A stretch of 64,000 nt of DNA from Theropithecus gelada (taxonomy: Eukaryota; Chordata; Mammalia; Primates; Cercopithecidae): contig NC_037681.1 in NCBI RefSeq assembly GCF_003255815.1, positions 61,767,690-61,831,689 on the forward strand. Direction: 5' to 3'. Positions 24,131 through 34,638 of the stretch are shown piece by piece. The notes beneath the pieces were generated by a model. The model ran no database searches. It worked only from the letters and a program-made list of their open reading frames with translations, and was not told where the DNA came from. A program made the translations under genes and the position numbers. How positions within the stretch are numbered: position 1 is the stretch's first letter; every line of letters begins with the position of its first letter.

Positions 24131-24280
24131 GCCAAACTTGAGAGGAGGCCTTTCATCTTTTAGAAACCCATACCCTCTGTCTACTCCTTTTTGCATGCTG
24201 CGTACCTCCTTGGGAGAGCTTAAGTAAATAGGTTTTGGGCCTTATTTAGATAAGGCACAGAGAAAAACTTTGCTGAAAGA

Positions 24281-24433
24281 ATTCTTTTCTTCTTCTCCTT
24301 CTCCTTCTTCTTCTCCTCCTTCTCCTTCTCCTTCTCCTTCTTCTCCTCCTCCTTTCTTCTTCTTCTTCTCTTCTTTCTTCTTCTTTCTTCTCTTTCTTCT
24401 TTCTTCTCCTTCTTCTTCTCCTTCTTCTTTTAT
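24281..24433. repeat. Polypyrimidine (CTT/CTCC)n tract
   Basis: About 150 bases made almost only of C and T on this strand (TTC, TCC and TTCT units). It directly abuts the poly-T side of the next Alu, so it probably grew from that A-tail. It has mirror-repeat character suited to triplex (H-DNA) formation. The 64-codon Ser/Pro/Phe frame over it is an artefact. Confidence 0.95.
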
Positions 24434-24720
24434 TTTAGAGAGAGGGCCTCACTCTGTTGCTTAGGCTGGAGTGCAGTGGTACGATCAAGGCTCACTGCAG
24501 CCTTCACCTCCGAGGCTCAAGCAATCCTCTCACCTCAGCTCAGCTTAGCTGGGATTTCAGCCATACTGCCATGCCTTATTATTATTATTTATTTATTTAT
24601 TTTGGAAATGTAGTCTCACTATATTGCCCAAGCTAGTCCTGAACTCCTGGGCTCAAACAATCTTCCCTGCTCAGCCTCCCAAAATGCTGGAATTACAAGC
24701 ATAAACCACGATGCCCAGCC
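24434..24720 (-). mobile_element. AluJ-type element, minus strand
   Basis: 'gagagagggcctcactctgttgcttaggctggagtgcagtgg' to 'aaccacgatgcccagcc'. Strong CpG decay and the old-type 'aactcctgggctcaaacaatc' place it with AluJ. The middle linker has expanded into a TTATTT-type run near 24579-24603. Confidence 0.85.
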
Positions 24721-25156
24721 TGGAAGGATTTAAATAAAGACAATCAATGTTAATAATCAACCCCTTGATAGATATTTTTCCAAAATCCCAACCAGGTGGT
24801 TCATTGCCCACATAGCGTAGTAACAAAATAGTTATCAGAAAAAGCATGGAAGTTGTGGACAAGTTTCTGGCTTTAATTTTTGATTCAACCATATCAGATC
24901 TGTGTGTCCTTACACACCTTATTTTAATCACTCTGAGCTTCACTTTGTTTGTGCTATGGATATAATGATTTTTTCATGCTTACAGGGCTCTAATACAATA
25001 ATTAATGTAAAGCTTCCAGCACCCGGTTGACACCCCTAATACCACAGGTTAAGAACAGTGATGATGCCTCACCCTCTCCTTTCTTCCTCTGAAATGGGAC
25101 TGACCAAGGCTGAGGTTAGAGAAGTAGTGATAATAAAGGTTAATAATTAGCTCGAT
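24721..25156. other. Unique sequence, no gene
   Basis: No repeat or coding signal that I can support. Confidence 0.35.
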
Positions 25157-25250
25157 ACGGGGAGGCAGAAGTTGCAGTGAGCCAAGATCGTGCCACTGCA
25201 CTCCAGCCTGGGCAACAGAGGATTCCTTCTCAAAAAAAAAAAAAAAAAAA
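25157..25250 (+). mobile_element. 5'-truncated Alu right-arm end, plus strand
   Basis: Only the last ~75 bases of Alu ('gaggcagaagttgcagtgagccaag' to 'ggcaacagag') plus an A19 tail. No certain duplication is visible; 'aattagct' occurs near both sides but not flush with the ends. Confidence 0.85.
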
Positions 25251-25968
25251 GAATTGACTCAATTAGCTGTAACAGTAGGTCTGAAGACTTCAGAAATATG
25301 AAAGCCTCCACATATTTCCAGATGTAGGACAAAATCAGAGGTGATGGTATGGAATTGTATCCTCTCTGCATTCCTGCAGCACAAATGAAAACTCAAATTA
25401 TGCTAACACCGGGGGTAAGTCCTTTATTACCTATCTCATATTCTCTATACTCTCTGAGAAGCTTCAAACTGAGAAGTGAATCAGCTTTCATAACCCATAT
25501 CTGTTTTGGCCTTGAGAGGATCCATTCCAACCTGAAAGATGTTAAGAGAAATTTTCATTATTTATTTCCAAAGCAGACAAATACAAAGAACAGGAACACT
25601 GAGTTTTAGTGGTTATAAAAAGGAATAGTTTTAATTATTTTTTAAGGAAACAAGTAATACTTTTCTCATTTCTTTTCTTTTTAGGAAATGTAAATAATTT
25701 TATTTTTAATCAGTTAGATAAACATACTCAAATACTCTAATATTGTAGTGAACTATAGACCAAAGCTGTGATATAAAGAGTCATGGCTTCAGTTAAACTA
25801 TTGAACTAAGAAGCATGAGCCCGGGTGCCCACAGATGTCCTGTCTGATCCTTCCAAGAGGAAAGGGGGAAAGGGAGCAGTATCTTAGCAATAGAGGAAAT
25901 GGAAATGCTTTAGCAATACAAAACTTGCAGGCCCTGCACATCTAAAAAAAAATTGTCTTAGCAACAGG
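25251..25968. other. Unique sequence, no gene
   Basis: No recognised repeat. An 86-codon frame (25349-25609) has no identifiable content. Confidence 0.35.
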
Positions 25969-26094
25969 TCTGGTGACCAATCAAACCATCGAGATGTGCC
26001 CATGACAGAGATTTCCTGAGATGTGGGACTTTCAGTGCTAAAATTGGACAGTCCCAGGCAAAGTGGGATGGCTGGTTGCACTAGGACAAGTTTC
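25969..26094. mobile_element. Second palindromic DNA element (MER53-like)
   Basis: 'tggtgaccaatcaaaccatc' at the left and 'agtcccaggcaaagtgggatggctggttgcac' at the right are the inverted ends. The centre 'gatgtgggactttcagtgctaaaattgg' fits the same family as the element at 22604-22723. More diverged than that copy. Confidence 0.6.
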
Positions 26095-26204
26095 ACTGAT
26101 GATGTCTGGAGGGTAGGGATGGAACAGGAAGAATAGCAGAGAAGACAAATGCTGAGAAAAGGAGAAAGGCCTAGATTCCAGTTTCACAGGGTAAGAATTT
26201 TATT

Positions 26205-26405
26205 TTTATGTGTTTTTTAATTATAGTATCTTATATTTTTGTTAAGGTAAAATTAACACGTTATAAAATTAATCCATTTAAAGCACACAATTCAATCCTT
26301 TTAGTATTCTTGCAGGTTGTACAGCAATCATCATGATCCAACTCCAGAACCTTTTCATCATCCCAATGAGAAACTCTGTACTCATAAGAAACCACCTCTC
26401 ATTCT
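26205..26405 (-). mobile_element. L1M 3'-UTR fragment, minus strand
   Basis: 'aaaattaacacgttataaaattaatccatttaaagcacacaattcaatcctttt', 'ggttgtacagcaatcatcatgatccaactccagaacc' and 'tcatcatcccaatgagaaactctgtac' match the reverse-complement 3' UTR of old L1M elements. Confidence 0.65.
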
Positions 26406-28010
26406 CCTTTCCCCATGTCCCTCAGTATTTTAAAAGAAGGTGGTTTGGATTTTCTGAGTTTAGGAGAAAAGGGTAAGGAACACGACACATAGAGAATCCA
26501 GAATATAGTGGGGTTAAGTAACCATTTGTTGTGTCTAAGGTAGCCACAGAGTGAAAAGGAAAAAATCAGCTCACATCTTTTAAGGACAATCTCTTTCCTG
26601 TTTCTCAAACCCACTGCTGGTTTCCTGGTACCCCGATGGGAAGATTGATATCATAACATTCTTAGAAAAAGTATCATTATGGCCATGTAATCAGTTTTTA
26701 TTAACTTTTCTTTAGGAGACCTCAGTATTTCACAAGGATTTATCATCATTCTTTGTGTCATTTCTTATTTCATCTCCTTGGATGTAACTTGAAATTACAA
26801 AGCAGAATGGTTAGGTTAGTTTATAGCCTTATTTTATGTAGTCTCTGTCAATTAATTATTTAAGGAATATGTATTTTATTCACCTTTTCATCAGAAATGA
26901 TTGCTCATCATTTTAAAAAATAAATGAGAATTTTTTACTTCAAAGAGAAACTTACAGAAAGCTTTTGAATTAACTGTTCTTCCTTCCATATCAATGTCTG
27001 GTATCTATTTGTTCTTGACTTGGAAAAGCAATAGTTTATATATCAACCCACCTTAGCCAAATGTTGCTGAATATTACCAAATCCTTACTATTGGCCATGT
27101 TTGCTTTGTGTTCTACAGGGGTGACTAGAAACTTCCTGAACTTCTAGAGTCTGGCAGTCATACAGAAACATAAATTGGAGAAAACTGTCAAAGAACATTG
27201 GACAGTTTAACTTTTTATCATCAACTGCTGGCTTCAAAAACAAGGAACTATTGTCCAGATCATAAATGTAGAGTTTGTCACTTTCAGTACAAAATAATAC
27301 CACCAGCCCCCTTTTGGCAAAAATTTCAGTTAATTAAAGCTAGTAGAGATAAATTTTCATTGGTCATCCTTATGTTCTCACTGGATCCTGCTTGTGACTC
27401 ATAGCATGCATGTAAAAGCCATTCAACCTGTGTTAGTTGAAAGGGCTAAGACAGCTGCACTATAATGGGTTGATTACATGATCTGATCTACATTAGAACC
27501 AGGTTCTAAATAAATGAGCTAACCAGGTGCAGACCAACCGATAAGAAACAAAATGTATACCTCAGACTAGGAGAGGATACGAGTTTTTACCCTGGAATTC
27601 ACAAACCTCTAAATGATTTAAGGTTCTATCTGTGGGCTTTAGGAGATCTGTGAACATCCTACAGTAATCTGCAAAACATTATACTTTTGAGGGTTGAAGA
27701 AGGGGAAAAGGAGCCACAGCTTTCTATGAGATTTCCAAAATGGGCCATTATTCAAAATAATGAATCAAATAATAGGTTAAAGGTTCCCGCTCTTGGGATT
27801 GTCATTACATACTTGATTTTATTTTCTACTAAATGATCTGCCTCTATAAATAATGCTTTATATTTTACCTACTTAGAGTTATACCCCAAGGATGATTCAG
27901 TGATAAGTTTCTGCACTTATATTCATAAATATATATTTCCATATCTAATGTACATATACTGCATCAACCAGAATGTTGTCATACAAGTAGAAAAACTGTG
28001 AGTGATTTAG
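26406..28010. other. Unique sequence, no gene
   Basis: AT-rich, no recognised repeats. Short antisense frames near 27088-27404 lack coding character. Confidence 0.4.
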
Positions 28011-28500
28011 AATAAGAGATTTACTATGGGGATTACATTGTTATGCAATTATAAAAACTGGTGGAGAAATCTATGCAAAACTATTGCCTCTGTTTGTAGT
28101 GTTAAGTCTGAAGTTGTCAGGCTGGCTGATAACAAAGCAATGAGCAAATGGAACTCATATCTATCTCAAATTTCCTTCACCCTTGATAATGCAGGTGACC
28201 CTCCGGTGAAGATACCATCTTTCACCATACTGCTATATACTAATTACATAGACTCTGAAGAAGGAAATTCATCAAGAGATCAAGCCCCTCAGATGAGCTG
28301 AAGGAGGTGATGAGCTGCAAGACCTGCAGACACTGGTGCTGCTCCACGTCAACATGGTGAGTCCGCAGACTAGGAAGAGCCACGTGATGTGTGGCCGAGT
28401 CTGGCACCCTGCACAGAGCTTGAAAATGTAAAATTGACTGCTCTTTCATTTCCACCCTCCAAACTTCATGAAGTATTTTTTCAATGATCAACTCTAACCC
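28011..28500. other. Unassigned region with a 91-codon open frame
   Basis: 28026-28301 (+) is open for 91 codons and contains no motif I know. The surrounding text ('gagatttactatggggattacattgttatgcaattataaaaactgg...') has the look of an old interspersed repeat that I cannot name. I do not consider it a gene. Confidence 0.3.
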
Positions 28501-28737
28501 AAAGAAAAAAGAATTCTGGAAAAGTTAGTTTCAATTTGGTTTAGATGATGTAATCTCATGCCACCACACACAGTATTTGATTGAATGCAGGCATGGAAAA
28601 TTTTTTAAAAAGCTTTTACTTATTATACCTATAAAATAAATGGGATGATTTATTTGTAATCTGTTCCCTTGAGTTATTATAAACTATTAGTTGATAATAT
28701 TGGTGAATGTAGATATTTGAGCTGTTTCCTTTTTCTT

Positions 28738-28900
28738 TCTTTTTTTTTAAGAGATAGGGTCTCCCTCTACCATACAGGCTGGAGTACAACGGCACAATCA
28801 CAGCTCACTGCAGCCTCAAACTCCTGGGTTCAAGCAATCCTCCCACGTCAACCTCCCAAGTAGTTAGAACGATAGGTATGAGCCACCATGCCCAGCTTTT
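28738..28900 (-). mobile_element. Alu right-arm-only copy (FRAM-like), minus strand
   Basis: T-run then 'agagatagggtctccctctaccatacaggctggagtacaacgg...gccaccatgcccagctttt'. Only one Alu arm is present; heavily diverged, so an old monomer or truncated AluJ. Confidence 0.8.
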
Positions 28901-29009
28901 GAGTTTTTTTTTAAGTTGTAACCAACGTCCCATTAAGAAATGACTACTGTGGAACCCCAAGCACAGGATATAAATATGGAACAATAAGAGACAGTAGTAG
29001 CATCTGAAA

Positions 29010-30050
29010 TTAAGAAGTGGCCAATACCTAGAATGAACAAAACTATCCAGGAAATCAACAACAACAACAAAAGGAGCTCAATAAACACAATAGAAAAATG
29101 GGTAAAGGATATTCAAGGGTAATCCACAAAAATATAAAGAAATGCTTATATTCACCGGTAATGAGAGGAATGAAACTCATGACAATAACATACTACTTTA
29201 TACCTTATGGATCAGCATAAATGAGAATGTCATATGTTGGTGAGGACATGAAGCAAGAATGCTCATGCACTGCTGGTTTGAAGTGGGTTGATGCAGGTGC
29301 TCATGCACTGCTGGTTTGAAGTGGGCTGATGCAGGTGCTCATGCACTGCTGGTTTGAAGTGGGCTGATGCAGGTGCTCATGCACTGCTGGTTTGAAGTGG
29401 GCTGATGCAGGTGCTCATGCACTGCTGGTTTGGAGCGGGCTGATGCAGGCATCCTGGAAAGCTCACAGGGGGAATTTACTGGAGTCAAAATTGGTGACCT
29501 AGCAATATTAATCCAGAGTTTGTATCAAAAAGAAATCCTCGCAAAAAAAAATCCAAAACCACTAGATTATAAACGGTATGCATCACTGTGTTGTTTATAC
29601 GAACAGATAGTTAAAGGCAATATGTGAGTTCATTGCTAAGAAATAAATAAGGAAAACAGAGTGGACTTACACTGTAGAGTACTATACCATCCGACTGTTA
29701 GAAGCAAACTGGATGTGCTCTCTGCAACATGGAGAACTACTTAAAAAGCCAGTGAGAAGAGTAAAAATACAGTATTTTATGTAAGTTATGTTTGTGGACA
29801 AAAACATAGTAAACTGTAATGACAATTTAGGAGAATATATAAAAACTCAAAAGTATGTATTAAACAGATTAGAGTGATAAGCCACAGGGGAGGAAACTGG
29901 GAATGAAGAGTGAGAACAAAAGTGAATCAATTAATAAAGAAAGAGCAGGCTTTGCACAGGGAAGTGACAAGAGTGAGCTGTGGAATAACTTCATCTTCTG
30001 CCCTTAAAGACTGAAATAAACAAAGACATACATTCATGAACAAATAAAAT
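29010..30050 (+). mobile_element. Ancient L1M ORF2 C-terminal part and 3' region, plus strand
   Basis: 'ccaggaaatcaac', 'aagaaatgcttatattcaccggtaatgagaggaatg', and 'gaatgtcatatgttggtgaggacatgaagcaagaatgctcatgcactgctgg' follow L1 ORF2. Downstream 'acactgtagagtactataccatccgactgttagaagc' parallels the 'ggaatactatacagc' region. It hosts the 38-bp minisatellite. Confidence 0.65.
29261..29450 (+). repeat. 38-bp minisatellite, five tandem copies
   Basis: Units start at 29261, 29299, 29337, 29375 and 29413. Copies 2, 3 and 4 are identical. Copy 1 differs by one base (gggtt for gggct), and copy 5 has tttggagcggg for tttgaagtggg and ends in c. The unit core 'ctcatgcactgctggttt' equals the L1 ORF2 segment in which it sits, so the array arose by expansion of L1 sequence. 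Confidence 0.97.
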
Positions 30051-30060
30051 TAGTCATAAA

Positions 30061-30834
30061 TGTTTTTTAGAATACCTAACACATAGAGAGTATTAACTGC
30101 TGCAACTATTCCTCTGAGCTCCAATAAGTACTATATTACACCGCAGAATTCACGAGATTTTCTGGTTTTGTGATTACTTGGCCTCAAGGACAATCTGAGC
30201 TTTCAGATAAAAGGGAGTTTCTGGTTAGTTTCCAAAAAAGGCATGTTGGAAAATGAAATACACAGTTTTAATTATTGAAAAGAAAAGTTAAATAAAGTAG
30301 CATGAAGGTAGAAAATATGAATATTTTATAATCATAATTTTATTTAATGTCTTGCAGTTTGTAATTTAAAAATCACGGTACAAAACTATGGGGAAGAAAC
30401 GCCTGTGAAACAGAAAATAGGGCAGATGCAAGAATGAGAGGAATGCCAGGATTCTTGGCATCATTCTCTTTCAAATAGAGCTCTTCTGTTGTGTAGACCA
30501 AATATGATGACATTTCACGTTTTATTTTCTACAGGACAACTGCATTATGAGATATCTGAGCTTCTTCACAAAGTGGAGTTACCACCCCTAAAAGAATTTT
30601 GCATCCAATGACGCCACTGGCCCCTGAAACTCTTTATTGTACTGAAGATGTTGTAATTTGGAAAGGTAACTAATTGGGTGAAATGTTAGATCATACTTTT
30701 ATAATATTTGTCATTTGAATGGCACTGTATTAACAGGCCTTGTTTATCTATTAACTTGTTTATCTGTTAACTTACTAAATGTTCATTGAACATCTTCAAT
30801 ATATCACATTTGATTAGACCTTAGATTTCATTCA
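30061..30834. other. Unique sequence, no gene
   Basis: No coding frame or recognised repeat. Confidence 0.35.
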
Positions 30835-30846
30835 AAAATTAACACG

Positions 30847-31137
30847 CTGGCCAGGCATGGTGGCTCACACCTGTAATCCCAGCACTTTGGGAGGCCAAGG
30901 TGGGTGGATCATGACATCAGGAGTTCAAGACCAGCCTGGCCAGCATGGTGAAACCCCGTCTCCACTAAAAATACAAAACATTAGCTGGGCATGGCGGCAA
31001 GTTCCTGTAGTGGCAGCTACTCAGGAGGCTGAGGCAAGAGAATTGCTTGAACCTGGCAGGTGGAAGTTGCAGGAGCCAAGATCACACCATTGCACTCCAG
31101 CCTAGGTGACAGAGTGAGACTCTGTCAAAAAAATTTT
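30847..31137 (+). mobile_element. AluS-type element, plus strand
   Basis: 'ggccaggcatggtggctcacacc' to 'gacagagtgagactctgtc' plus a short A-rich tail. Flanked by aaaattaacac (30835-30845) and aaaactaacac (about 31139-31149), a duplication with one mismatch. It inserted immediately beside the MLT1 LTR that follows. Confidence 0.9.
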
Positions 31138-31147
31138 AAAAACTAAC

Positions 31148-31625
31148 ACATTACTTGGGAGTCAGTAAGATGTTCATATCCTAATCCCTGGACTCTGTGA
31201 ATGTGTTACGTTGCAGATGTGATTAGGGCTTTGAAATGGAGACACTGTTTGAGATTATCTAGGGGGCTCCAATATAATCACAAAGGACCTTATAAAGAAA
31301 AGCAGGAGGCAGTACAGTCAGAGAAAGATATGTGAAAAGAAAAGCAGGGACCACAACGAATCAGAAATTAGATGATGCTACTGGCTTTGAAAATGGAGAA
31401 AGAGGTATGAGAAAGGCATACAGGCAGCTTCTCGAGCTGGAAAATGCACAGAAATGGATTCTTCTCTAGAGTCTCCAGGAGGAATGAAGCTCTGTCAACA
31501 CCTTGATTTTGGCCCAATGAGGCCTATTTCTGACTTCTCACCTCCAGAACTCCAAGAAAATAAATATGTTTGATTTAAAGTCACTAAATCTGTGGTAATA
31601 TGTTACAGTAACAACAGGGCATTAA
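31148..31625 (+). mobile_element. MLT1 LTR (MLT1D-like), plus strand
   Basis: 'cctaatccctggactctgtgaatgtgttacgttgcagatgtgattagggc', 'gagattatctagggggctccaatataatcac', 'gattcttctctagagtctccaggagg', and the end 'tttaaagtcactaaatctgtggtaatatgttacag' are the MLT1 LTR in order. Solo LTR. Confidence 0.85.
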
Positions 31626-31798
31626 TACAAATTTGAGAAACTTCTGACACAGTCAGGGACATTAACAAGTAAACACTGGGGATACACAGTATTAAGTTTA
31701 TTAATTAAGTTATGCACCAGATATTATAAAATGATTTAACTCTGAATGGGCATTCTGAGAAAGCTTGTCTGAGGAGACACATAGCCTAAGATCTGAAA
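31626..31798. other. Possible L2-like relic
   Basis: 'ctgagaaagcttgtctgaggagacacatagcctaagatctgaaaga' resembles an old L2 segment, without firm ends. Confidence 0.35.
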
Positions 31799-31916
31799 GA
31801 GAGTCAGAATAAGGAAGGGAAGGGAAGGGAAGAGGAAGGGAGGGGAGGCAAGGGGAGGAGGAAAGAAAGGAGGGAGGAAAAGAGGAGAGAGGGAGGGAGA
31901 CGGCGGGGGGGGGGGG
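31799..31916. repeat. GA-rich tract ending in a G12 run
   Basis: About 118 bases of almost pure purine (GGGAA, GGAGG units) ending in 12 consecutive G at 31905-31916. Several G-runs are spaced closely enough for a G-quadruplex, and the purine bias allows triplex formation. The Pro/Ser-rich minus frame (73 aa) over it is spurious. Confidence 0.95.
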
Positions 31917-34287
31917 TCAGGAATAGGTGATTCAACTAAGCAGCAGAAAAAAAACATGACGCTTCTAAAACAGCAAAAATCCCAGGAATCTCATTAATCA
32001 TTCCAGCTCCCATCATAGTCTTTACACCCCGCACCTGCCAGCTCGAAGGAATGTAGCTATTTTTTGGTCCTGATGTTAGGAGTGCTGATAACTCTCCCCA
32101 TTCTGAAAGAACAGCTAAAAGGCAGTAACAAATAGGCACAGACTGATTAAGGAACAAAGCATCCCTGCACGGAAGCCAATACAAAGTGTCATTTATAAGC
32201 TACTATTAAGTCTCAAATAATTAAATAACTTAAATGTGTGGAAGATTTTCCTGGTTTGTAACTTTTAATTTTTTTCAAAGATATTGTTATTTTTTACTAA
32301 TTAATTGGAAAACCAAGTAACCTGCCTTCTGGTAATAAGTAGATAACAGGGTAACTTTTGAGGGAATCTTTGTGGAGATATGGATACCGTAACAAAGTAC
32401 ATTCAATTTTTAACCAATTCCTGGGAACATAAACACCACTGAGCTGCTACCTAAACAGTTTCTGTTACCCCTATGCCATATCAGGAACTCAGGCAGCTCT
32501 ATCTGGTAGATTTCTAAAGGGAAAGCCACTGTAGATTAAAACTATGTGGCATGAGTTTTTCTTCCCCGAGAATGGTGAAATTGAGTTGAAGAGCCAATTT
32601 GGATGGGATTTAAAACTAAAATCACAACGTAGTTTTGTAGCAATCAAATGTATAAAGGAATAAGCTAATTTAAAGAGTTTCTTACTATTCAAGATAGTGC
32701 AAATAGTCTTGTCTTCTAGGATGACTAAGGACCTTTATATGACCCTTTAAAGATTCCCAAAGGTCTAATATGAAGCAAAACAAAATGTCTTAGTTATAAA
32801 AGCTTTGTTTTACGATTGTCAAACAAAGCTTTCTTAGTTAAAAGTTGAATTGTATAATGACTCAATATCAGAAAGAACATTGCCAAAGTGGGCTATTTAT
32901 TTTCTATTAAAAGACTTCCTAAGCTATCTTCCCAAAAGAAGTAATCTTGGATGCCTATATTATTTCATCATCCAGTGTATTCTTTTAGGAAGCACAATAA
33001 CGGCCATTATAATTTCATAGCTACTCTGGAAAATAATTATTTTTTCCTTGTGCTTGTTTTATTCACCAGAGTTGTAAAAGGGCTGATAACTTGGGCAGCA
33101 GGAGTTTTGTATAGGTGAGAATTAGTTGCATTAGTTAGAATATCCAGTCCCTATGCAGAGGAATATCTTCATGCTGCTGAATTTGGATTTGTCCATAATT
33201 TCCTGATGTTAAATACGATTAATGTCAGACTCACAAATACTCTTTGTGTGGGGTTAGCTGATGTCACTCATTGATGAGACAGACCATAATATTATAGTAT
33301 AGATAAGTTCAGTTAGAGGCATTTTACTTTACAGGTTAACATATGCATATAAATGAAAAAATACAAAAAGAAATATTTTATGTAAATATTGAAAGTAAAC
33401 TCATAGAAAAACTAAGCCACTTAGTCTTTTCCTTTGCTCCCCAACAAGGACTCTCAAAGACATCTGATGGTTTATAAATAAATATTACAGCTCTCAAATA
33501 ACATCCAGGAGTTTCTGAAATTAACACATTTCTTATTCGTCATATAGAATCAATTAAATTTCTTGAACTCTCACTTGATCATAATTCATTTCATTCCCTT
33601 TTAATCTTTTTTTAAATAACAATTTTGTAACTAGGTAACTAGGTTGTTTTTGGCTTCGACTTGCCCAGGATTTTACAGGAATAATAAATATTTTAAAATT
33701 TAAAGCCCAGCCTCCATAACTCTAAAAGATTTTAAAAGAATCTTGACATACAGGATCTATTTCTAAAGCCAAAATGTTAGTTACAACATTCCAGATTAGC
33801 ACAATATATTTCTTCACAGAATTCCATTAATGAATTGTCTAAAGTCATTGTCACTTAAATGAGTGCCATTCTTCAGAACATTTTCTCATTATTGATTTCT
33901 CTAAAATTCCATCTTAATATAAATGTCTTCTTTTTGAAATTTATGGAATTTTGAAGCTTAAAAACTACGCGTGAATTTAATGTGGAGAAAGAGGCAGTGG
34001 CATATCTCTATTTTGACAGTAGTTCACAAACATTGTGGTTCTGGTGTGTACTGTAAGGGATGTTATTAATAACAGAGTATTAAAAAGAAATTAGTCCTTC
34101 TGGTCAACATCGTTTCTTCAGTGACAGTGCCCTTCTACTCCATGACCTTTAAAGATACCTTGAGAATTGCTCAGGACCTACCTGTAGCAGGATGTGAAAT
34201 TTTTGTACAGGGAGTCACCTAGAAATGGGCTCTAAAATTAACTTGAAAGGTGGAAATTATGCATGGCCAAAAGGACCCTTGGCAAAT
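31917..34287. other. Unique sequence, no gene
   Basis: About 2.4 kb of AT-rich sequence. A perfect inverted repeat lies at 32799-32832 (arms aaagctttgttt / aaacaaagcttt, 10-base loop). No recognised elements. Confidence 0.4.
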
Positions 34288-34638
34288 TTCTTTTTTTATA
34301 TACTTTAAGTTCTAGTGTACATGTGCACAACGTGCAGGTTTGTTACATGTGTATACATGTGCCACATTGGTGTGCTGCCCCCATTAACTCGTCATTTACA
34401 TTAGCTATATCTCCTAATGCTATCCCTTCCCCCTCCCCCGACTTCATGACAGGCCCTGGTGTGTGATGTTCCCCGCCCTGTGTCCAAGTGTTCTCATTGT
34501 TCAATTCCCACCTGTGAGTGAGAACATGCGGTGCTTGATTTTCTGTTCTTGCGACAGTTTGCTGAGAATGATGGTTTCCAGCTGCATCCATGTCCCTACA
34601 AAGGACATGAACTCATCCTTTTTTATGGCTGCATAAAG
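34288..34638 (-). mobile_element. L1PA-type 3' end, minus strand, 5'-truncated
   Basis: 'tatactttaagttctagtgtacatgtgc', 'gcaggtttgttacatgtg', 'ccccctcccccgac', 'gagtgagaacatgcggtg' and 'atggctgcata' form the reverse complement of the primate L1 3' UTR and ORF2 C-terminus. The ORF2 part is truncated at the 'gctgcata(gtattcc)' position. Its motif reads gagaacacttggacac on its own strand, intermediate between the older copy at 36 kb and the young ones at 53-55 kb. No clean duplication found. Confidence 0.9.

Noticed and set aside
24270..24464. Ser/Pro/Phe-rich 64-codon frame
   Set aside because: Translation of a polypyrimidine tract.
28026..28301. 91-codon plus-strand frame
   Set aside because: No family recognised and the flanks look like an old interspersed repeat; too weak for a gene call.
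29261..29450. Regular repeats considered as a CRISPR array
   Set aside because: The 38-bp units are directly adjacent with no spacers, and the genome is primate. It is a minisatellite.
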